Assembly (NCBI GenBank): GCA_025331125.1
Contig: JAOALB010000001.1
Span: forward strand, 744,001 to 808,000
DNA length: 64,000 bases
Origin: Mycogone perniciosa
Taxonomy: Eukaryota; Ascomycota; Sordariomycetes; Hypocreales; Hypocreaceae
Reading direction: 5' to 3'
The notes under the pieces were generated by a model. That model was not told the origin of the DNA, searched no databases, and was given only the letters and a program-made list of their open reading frames with translations. Shown piece by piece: positions 56,782 to 64,000 of this stretch. The translations under genes were made by a program, and so were the position numbers. Numbering within the stretch: the stretch's first letter is position 1; each line of letters starts with the position of its first letter.

Positions 56782-57706
56782 TTAAGCACCAAGTCTGTTT
56801 GCTCCCTCAGACGCTTTCTCCCCCATGCTATTGACCTCCACATCCTCATTCTGCTGCGCGTGCTGCTGGGCAAACTTTCCATCCATGTCCAGCTTCGACT
56901 CGGTAATCCACCGACGCAGCCAGATGGCGCACCACGCGAGGCAGAAAATGATGACAATGCCCACGGCAATACCGATGATGTACGCCGCGACGATGCCCCT
57001 TCCGTGCACGGCGTCGTGGTCCAGGAAGTTGTACGTGTAAAATCCTTGCGTCGCGGCGGTGATGTACGCTACGCCGAGGTATCCTCCCAAGATGAGGATC
57101 AAGAAGGGGATATGTATCCACGGCGGTGGGCTCGTCCGCATGAAGACGAGTTCAAAGAACGCAAATGCGCTGTTGAGGCCGTGCTGGCTGATGTTGGACC
57201 AGGCGTCGAATTCGGTCGTGAACCAGTGTCCTGAGTAGAGGACGCCCCAGTAGACGATGGTCACGAGGAATGGGTAGGTTACGATGGTGCTGTAGTAGAG
57301 CGAGTGTGCGGCCTGGAGAGGGCGCGGGAAGCGGTCGAGTAATGGTCGGGAGGTGAGTGCATAAGTGAGGGTGTGAAGAGCGGCGAAGATGAAGTAGAAT
57401 GTGATGCCCCAGTAGGTTAGGACGGTGAAATAACTAAAGGACTGTCGTGAGGCGAGACAGCCGCCTGCTTCCTCGTGGGTGCAGGTCCAGGCGAGGTTGA
57501 AGAGGCGCGTTGTCAAGGCATATGTGCCCTGCGATTGGTGTTAGTTTTTGGATGAACATAGAGCCTATTGGATATTTCTATCGTGGACGACTCACAATCA
57601 AGGCGCGGCAGCCAAAAAGCACCCACGGACCAAACAGCCAAGACGTCACAAAACGCTGTGAGGGATCCCAAAGATCGGTCCCGAACGAGAAGATGCCTGG
57701 TGCCAT
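56782..57706 (-). CDS. Multi-pass membrane protein, FAR-17a/AIG1-like
   Basis: Exons 57596-57706 and 56782-57528 on the minus strand join in phase 0 to 285 residues; the 67-nt intron has a GTGAGT donor and CGCAG acceptor. The protein starts MAPGIFSFGTDLWDPSQRFV. At least five to six membrane segments are visible, including YFTVLTYWGITFYFIFAALH, STIVTYPFLVTIVYWGVLYS, IHIPFLILILGGYLGVAYIT and VAAYIIGIAVGIVIIFCLAW. The histidine in ISQHGLNSAFAFFELVFMRT and the PWIHIPF stretch recall the FAR-17a/AIG1 family (membrane hydrolases and androgen-induced proteins), and rolling-stone proteins have a similar layout. The C terminus is cytosolic-like, with a Gln/Glu-rich tail. Fungal members are uncharacterised; I hold the family name at moderate confidence. 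Confidence 0.75.
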
Positions 57707-58690
57707 GATGGGCGCACCTTTTCCCTTCTCTTTTCGGCGAGTTAAGTGGTGCGCTTGAGCAGGTAGAATCGATCGATAAGAGAGGTCGACAGTTATTTTC
57801 CGAACAATGAGCGTGGGTGGTTAGCGAGAGTGAGTATGATATTGACAAGAGGAATAGGAAATATGGACCTTTTTAATACTCTGTATTTTATTGGGGAATG
57901 TCGGTGATAAGCGCGATAAGTACCCCCTCGGCAGTCGTTCAGCGTTAAGCTTACTTGGCTGAACTGCCAGGCGGTGTTTCAGCTGCTCAGCCCATAACTA
58001 TTATTGGTTCATATAGGGCGTGGCTTTGGAAATCACTCAGCATAAGGCGTAGTTTTGGAAATTACTATTCGCTGGTAGGGCGTTGATGCTATTCAAGCCA
58101 CCCATCCATAGTACTACTCGTATGCGCATGGCTTTTAGTAGAGCCAAGACATTGACACATGGCTAGTTTTTGCTTATTCGGCACTTCCTCGCCGGCTGGT
58201 AGGTGTATCATTGGTTTTTGATGGGGTTTTGGATCCGTGATTTACGCCTTACGTGCCGGTCCCCCAATTTCTAACAACCCATTCGTTGCTACCCCTGCTC
58301 TATGTACTCCGTAACGAGACGGTGTTGGAAGAACAGCACGCAATAAATAGATGACCCTTCTCTCTCATGGAAGCCTCACGAAATCCTTGGGGCAGTGTGT
58401 TACATTGTGGCTCGAGAAAAGGTCAATGCTACCTACATAATTGCGCCGACACGGATGTGAGACTTGGTCAAAGCCATGAATATCTCTGACCTAGCTGCGT
58501 TACACTCGGTCCCACAAGACCATGCTTACAAACATTCGGGCCGGCCCTGTATCAACGTCTTTTTGTGCCCGCTAAACAGTTCCACATATTACCTAATATT
58601 AGTATTCTTATTACCCTAGCTACTAGATACTTTACAGTAGTAACCCTAAATACAACTCTAGTCTCTCTACGGAGGGATTAAGGGGAAATC
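57707..58690. other. Upstream flank of the FAR-17a-like gene
   Basis: The stretch holds the promoter of the minus-strand gene and no recognised coding sequence. A copy of TACTCCGTA lies near 58305. A short duplicated phrase (GGCGTGGCTTTGGAAAT and a variant) lies near 58017 and 58047. Confidence 0.5.
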
Positions 58691-58978
58691 CTAATAGCCA
58701 GGAGCCTTATGCAGTGTGATCTCTTCGTCTTCGACCCAAGGTTGTAAGAGCCTCATCGATTTGTTGTCGGGCCAGCTTTCAGGGCCATGTTGTTTTTCGG
58801 TCAGCCAGTTTGTGTATGGCAGCCCTCTTGGTATCTCGACTCTTCGCACGTGTAGGCTAACGGGGCCTTTTCCTGCATCTGGGAGGTGAATACTCTGGTT
58901 GAGGCCTTGTCTTCCTCCATCCATTACCATTGGGACATCACCCTCTTCCACTTCAGCGCTTCGGCTTCGATGTGCCAT
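58691..58978 (-). CDS. Possible small protein, unknown
   Basis: A 95-residue frame on the minus strand lies 119 bp downstream of GUP1. It starts MAHRSRSAEVEEGDVPMVMD and ends VEDEEITLHKAPGY; it is polar, with no membrane segment or signal. Its codon pattern is protein-like (few rare-looking runs, no low-complexity), but I recognise no relative. It could be a real small gene or the relic of a larger one. Confidence is low. Confidence 0.3.
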   Translation of the reverse strand: MAHRSRSAEVEEGDVPMVMDGGRQGLNQSIHLPDAGKGPVSLHVRRVEIPRGLPYTNWLTEKQHGPESWPDNKSMRLLQPWVEDEEITLHKAPGY

Positions 58979-59097
58979 CGTGAATAGAGTAATTCGGTCC
59001 GGAAAGTTCGATTTCAGACGGTTTCGGGAGCGTATAGTGAAGTGTTGTGGACTCTTTCACAACGTTCTACATAACCTATCCGTACCTACAAATCCTT

Positions 59098-61100
59098 CTA
59101 GCATTTAAGCATAACCCCTTTTCGTTTCTCCGACTCCCGAATCTCAAACATGATCTGAATACCCACAAACAGACATGAACACGCAGTGAGAACGAAGAGA
59201 AATCCTAAGCAGTGAGTTAGTATATCAAGGGGTTCACAGTGAGGACTAGCAATGACTCACCTGACCAGTCATGCAATATACTCCTAACAATGCTCTCCAA
59301 CCCATCCAGACCCACCGCGAAACCGACCAAATTGGCAGAAATCATCATGAGCACATTTCCTACCGCACCAGCGCAGCACAGCATGCGATATGCCGTAGCT
59401 CGGCTCTCCCATTTCCTCTTCGGAAATAGGTAGCTCGCCGTCCACTCTGGCACCATGAAGATGACAATAAGCCAGCCCCAAATAAGCAGTCGCAGCTTGA
59501 TATCATGCCACAGGGCAACAAACGTAAAGACGAGCAAATATGTCACAATCGATTTAGTTACCTCTCTCCAGTTGCGGAAAGATGAGCCACCAAGTGGGAC
59601 GTAAATATACCGGATAAGCCAACGGTTGTACGACCTGTGCCAAGCGCGCCAGAACAGCTGCGTGCTGTAGTTGTTGCTCACGCATCGGACCATGTTCTCT
59701 GGAGGGTCAATGCCGTCAACGAGCGCCCAGAGACGGAACAGACGCCAGGGGAGGAGCAGCTTCAGCCAGATGATGTGGAGGTTGAAGAAAGACAGGAGAC
59801 TCAACTGGGCGGCCGTGTAGTCACTCCACACAGGGGCCGCCTTGCTGATTGCGCCAACATAGTCATAGTGCAGAACAAGTTCCATGGCGAGAAGGACGAG
59901 CAAAAACCGGACAGCGTAGCGAATCGTGCGAGGCCGCTCAATGCTAGCCGCGCGATATTTCAGCTGGGCGATGTAATCATTGAAAGTCAAAATCGGGCCT
60001 GCCAGGTACAGCGGCGCGTACAGAGCGTATCCCAAATAGTTGCGGAACGAGAAATCTCTAACATCGGCTGGAATACTAATCCGGTCACGCTCAGAGAGGC
60101 TGGCTGGGTCTAATCCCTTCTTCTTTGACATATTAGACTGCAGCCAGGAAAACATGGCGAGTTGGAATTACTTACGTCCAATGTGTTAACGTTGCGCTTA
60201 TCGATGCTCCAGTAATAGTCCAGGTTGAAACTAATGAGTCGCAAGATGGTGATGTTGAACAGCACATCCCAGCGAGACAAGATGCCTCCGTAACTGTCGA
60301 GCCACGCACCCCAATGCGCCAATGGCCCCCAGGGCGGGCCGACGAAGTTGGCAAGGACCCTGAAACGATATCCCTCGGTCAGCTCATTGGCGAATAGCGT
60401 GCAGATGTTGAATATCCATGTTGCCACAGGCATATAGCGCCGCGGAAGCTTGGTCGCAATCTGGTAGTTGATGTAGAGGATCGTGAGGACCTTGAAAGCC
60501 GAGATGCCGTGGAGTATAATAATGAACAAGATGGCAAATGCAAAATCAAAGGAGGCTCGCTGTTCCAGCCTGACGGAACCTCCAAAGTCCCTTCTTGATG
60601 GTTTGTAAACTGCCTCCCATGCCTTTCTCAAAAGAGGGTGGAATATCAAGAGGGATGTCATAACAGGGAGATTTCTTCGAAACGTATTGTACTGTGCATC
60701 GGAAATATCGACCTTTCGCCCGGGGATCCATCCTTCAGACAGAAATCTCTCGTACTTGTGGTATCGTGGATCAGAAGCTATCAAATACTGTCAGGAATTG
60801 GATCTTATGCGCTGGACCCCAGCAGCAATTTGGGGACTACATACGTCTCGAGACATCATAAGCAATCCAAAACATGTACGGAACCACAACCACAAAGATG
60901 ACATAGTAGAGATAAAATTCGGGCGTGCGCCATTTTGACGGCTGGCCCCTTCCCTGGGCCTTGTGCGCAGCCTCCCTGGAAGCGACGGGGTCGTCACGCG
61001 CGTCGATGACAGTCTGATAGGGCACCGAGGATGAGTTTGTGAAGCGGGTGTCGAGGGTGTCAAGATCATAGACCTTGCGGAGGGAGGATATCGGGCCCAT
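59098..61100 (-). CDS. GUP1: MBOAT O-acyltransferase Gup1
   Basis: Four exons on the minus strand (60845-61100, 60176-60777, 59261-60137, 59098-59204) join to 613 residues. Gup1 is an ER multi-pass MBOAT protein that remodels GPI anchors by adding a long acyl chain. It was first named for glycerol uptake, and it resembles hedgehog acyltransferase. The N terminus (MGPISSLRKVYDLDTLDTRF) is cytosolic, then many membrane segments follow. The MBOAT core includes YSTQLFWRAWHRSYNRWLIR and the catalytic His at about 497 in FVALWHDIKLRL (yeast H447 by family position). The C terminus ends KRKGVMLKC. The third exon alone would run on to a stop at 59217, but splicing to 59204 restores GFLFVLTACSCLFVGIQ, the expected last membrane segment. 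All junctions close exactly. Confidence 0.95.
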
Positions 61101-64000
61101 GGCGGTTGGATCTGGGTCCCTGTGCTGTATGCTCTCAGCGCATGTTGATTGGGTAGATTGGGGCGGGCGAGCGGTTCGTTTCAGCCGATGAGGGTTGGCA
61201 AATGCAGCACAGCTTGTATCCAGACAGATAGAGGTTGGATTTGTGTCAATGTGTCTAGACTCCTACCTCTAGTGGTGAGGCTGGGCGGGAGGATGGTGGG
61301 GCCGTGGGAGTGACCCCTGAATCTTCAATTGACATGGGCCGAGGCTGCCCCACGATTGTACAGTGTAAAGTCCATAATCGTATTTTTGAGACTGTGTTAT
61401 GGGTTTTGCTTCGTGCAGACACCACTATCCGTACTCGTACTACTACTACTAGAATCAGTAGCCTACCTACCCAACTACCCTACATTAATCAACTGGCCAA
61501 GCCAATAAATGAGGCAAGGCTCGTATTTTCTACCGCGGATGACACAGATGTTGGTTTCTCATTGGATCAGACTCTGGGGTTTGCTCATCTAGTGCGGAGT
61601 ACTGTACGCGGCTTGGCCATCGGGATCATCACCTTTCGTGGTATGTACTGCTACCATAAATAAGCTTCTTAGGTGGCCACAGTCACCAGACCTGCGGAGT
61701 TTGTAAAACCTTGACAGAAAATCCGCTGTGACCAAAGAAGCACCTATATCCGTGCTGGGAAACTCTTTAACCAAAGTAGGCCTGTCTTGCGCTGACCAAG
61801 CTGCCAGGGGCTCCGGGTAGGACGTCATCTCACTCAAGCCTCGTCCACAAACCCCTTGCGTGAAAAGATACATACCTAGTAGTGCCTGCGTACGGAGTAC
61901 ATGAGCCGCACCAGATATCATAGTGGTATATGCACCTACGGACACTAGGAATATATTGAACGCAACCCTTTTAATACAGCCCAAGGGCCTCTGTATGCCA
62001 TCAACGGCGATAAGAAGCGTCGCGGCCGACTGGAATTGGTGTGGTATCCTATAACCGACGTGAAGTCTTGTGAGGGGGAGATCAACTATCTCAGGAATCA
62101 TGAGCAACCAACAGTTGGTAGACTCTGCAGCAACGAGAACACAGCCTATTGGCAGAATCCCGAAGGCTATGGGTCTGCCGAACCTAGCAAGGCAGCAAGA
62201 TGACCAGGCAGTTTGTAAAAACGATGCGTTGGCAAACTGCAGCCATCCATAACGGCTTGTTTGACGTGCCTTCAGATTGTACATACATCTGATAAGCTTC
62301 CCCAGTTGGCGTCTGGCCACTGATGGCCACACACCGTAATATATATTGCATGAGCTAATAAGTATGTTGCCTTGCCGCCCCCAAGTTGCAGCTGGACCAG
62401 CGACTGGCCTATCGGCTATAAACTAAAAATGCGAAGCAGCATACGGACGAAATAGCAAACTCTTTCTGCCTGCTAGGTAGCCAATGCCAGCTCGCAGTAC
62501 AATCTCTTCTTTACATCTCATCAAGACGACGCGGGGTTTTGTCAGTAAATGAGAGGGTTTGTTATGCATCCCCTAGGACGTGTCGAACGGCGGCCCGCAT
62601 GTCGTGACACGGCTGGCTGCCCAATGTCCTTCAATATTTCAAGGTTTCTGGAGTAAGCCAAGCCAAAAATGTGCGGTTGCAGGAAGCAAGGCTCCAGGTG
62701 TAAAAAAAGCATCTATACAAGGTTTGCTCAGGTACTGCGTAGGTCGTGCCACGTCGCGAACCCGAGCTTGAAGCGTTGCAAACACTTCTCGCCAATAACC
62801 CACCTCGTGCGGTTTCTTTCCCTCGACGGAACACGCACAGAGCTCCTACAGCATCGTCAGCTACGACAGACCTGCCCCTACCTATAGAATTTCTCTGCAA
62901 AGAGTTGAGATCTGGAAGAGAGCTACACCAGTCATGTGAGGTCAGGCTGTCTGTTTGCACCTACTGCACGAAAATCTTTTCGGTCCAGATGGACTACTGC
63001 GACCCCATCAAAGCGGTTCTGAGGGTCACAGACAGCAGCCCTTTCGAAGTGAATTCTTTTACTTGGTCTCCAATGGAGGGATGCAGTGGGCTGCGGATCA
63101 ACCCCATGGCTCGATTTGGAACCTGCAAGGACGACATGTCGTTCGCCCAGACATCGGCACGGCCGACCGTCAGAAGCCCATACCCAACGCCGATGACAAC
63201 TCAACGATCGGAGTTGCGGGAACAATTTCCGCCCTTGTCATCAAGGATTGAAGCACACCCAGGAATAGTCGCGACTCCAGTGGGGGGCGAAATACGGTCG
63301 GTGTCATCGCAGGGGACGCCGACTGCGGGATCACCGTCATCGTGGTCGGGGTCAACAGTTTCCTTTTGATCGATCCCATATCAAGACTCCTCGGGCGTTG
63401 GGATTGGCCGTCCGGGATGACGAAGCGAGAGGTCACGTCGAGGTGAGACACGCCAATCTCGAGCCCAAGCTTGGTCTGAGGCTCGCTTCGATGTCAGTGG
63501 TGACAATCTGGCAAGGCGTTATAGGTCGGCCAAGATGCAGCCAATCTCTCTGTGAGCTGTATCTGCGTGGGGGTGTGTGCGAGAGCAAGTTCGGATAGAC
63601 CTGGATGAGTTGAGCAGACCGTCGACAATGGCTGCTGCTTGGCGGAGATGAAGGGACGGAAGAGAGGAAGCGATTGACCAGGGTCCCGCTTTCATTGTCC
63701 GCACGCGGCATGAAATATCTATGAAATGCGGGAAAATAGGCCAAAAGGAGGGGGGCCTGCGTGGAATATCATGTGATGGTGTGTGTGGATGTGGGATTTT
63801 GGATGCCACTCAGAGGGTTGAGTCGACGGAGAGACGGAGATACGCAGTGTCTGCCCGAAGAACCAACAACATGTTGGTCGATGAATGGGTGTTGGCCGGT
63901 GTATGGAATGTCAAACGACAAGGGGCAGAAGTGCAGATTGATGGGCATCATGTCAGGCAATGGGCTGTTGATGACGACAAGGAAACTGTTGATGATCAGA
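61101..64000. other. Right-end region without recognised gene
   Basis: The left part is the GUP1 promoter. A TACGGAGTA copy lies near 61890. Frames at 61589-62332 (minus, 247 residues) and 62746-63369 (plus, 207 residues) are long but resemble nothing. An overlapping plus frame at 62955-63251 looks at least as protein-like (NADDNSTIGVAGTISALVIK), which suggests a decayed coding stretch. A plus frame from about 63871 stays open to the window edge (MLVDEWVLAGVWNVKRQGAE) and could be part of a gene continuing outside. None is supported well enough to call. Confidence 0.4.

Noticed and set aside
61589..62332. 247-codon minus-strand frame
   Set aside because: No recognisable features, and it includes a copy of the intergenic palindrome; likely a chance open frame.

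Overview
The window is nuclear DNA of a filamentous ascomycete. The genes carry one to seven short introns of about 50-100 nt with GT(A/G)AG(T/C) donors, CTAAC/CTGAC-like branch points and (C/T)AG acceptors. They lie on both strands without operons, and most products are fungal housekeeping families. The families and intron habit fit Sordariomycetes, probably Hypocreales; that placement is inference. No tool was run: names come from recognising the translated proteins, and splice sites were placed by hand so that every joined reading frame closes exactly.

Left block (0.3-23 kb). SAS4, TAF2 and SIN3 (silencing, TFIID and corepressor proteins) run in one direction. ERG10 (cytosolic acetoacetyl-CoA thiolase) converges on SIN3. 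SNU114 (U5 snRNP GTPase) diverges from ERG10, and CIA2 (cytosolic Fe-S targeting) converges on SNU114.

Middle block (23-43 kb). A 5 kb gene-free stretch precedes an eight-exon Zn2Cys6 regulator. Then comes a decayed stretch: an AT-rich 389-bp MITE with near-perfect terminal inverted repeats and a TA target duplication, a class-II tRNA-like relic, a CT-rich tandem array and a frameshifted PD-(D/E)XK nuclease-like pseudogene. Two intact genes follow (a TMEM70-like mitochondrial membrane protein and a thioredoxin-fold protein). After them are an acetyltransferase broken by one extra base, a catalytically dead mariner-type transposase remnant and an initiator tRNA-Met-like relic.

Right block (42-61 kb). 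A 2OG-Fe(II) oxygenase diverges from FRG1. A WDR89-like protein and the mitochondrial carrier MTM1 follow on the minus strand, and MTM1 diverges from a Pof7/FBXO9-type F-box gene. A conserved protein of unknown function, a FAR-17a/AIG1-like membrane protein and the MBOAT protein GUP1 follow, all on the minus strand. The last 2.9 kb has no gene I can support.

The strongest unexplained signal is a dispersed palindromic 9-mer, TACGGAGTA/TACTCCGTA. I counted 26 copies by eye, all outside the recognised coding exons, and 11 of them lie in 54.2-56.7 kb. A sister motif, TACTTCGTA/TACGAAGTA, shares the same intergenic space. Other points of interest are an 18-nt x 14 in-frame minisatellite in TAF2 and the cluster of broken elements at 32-41.6 kb.
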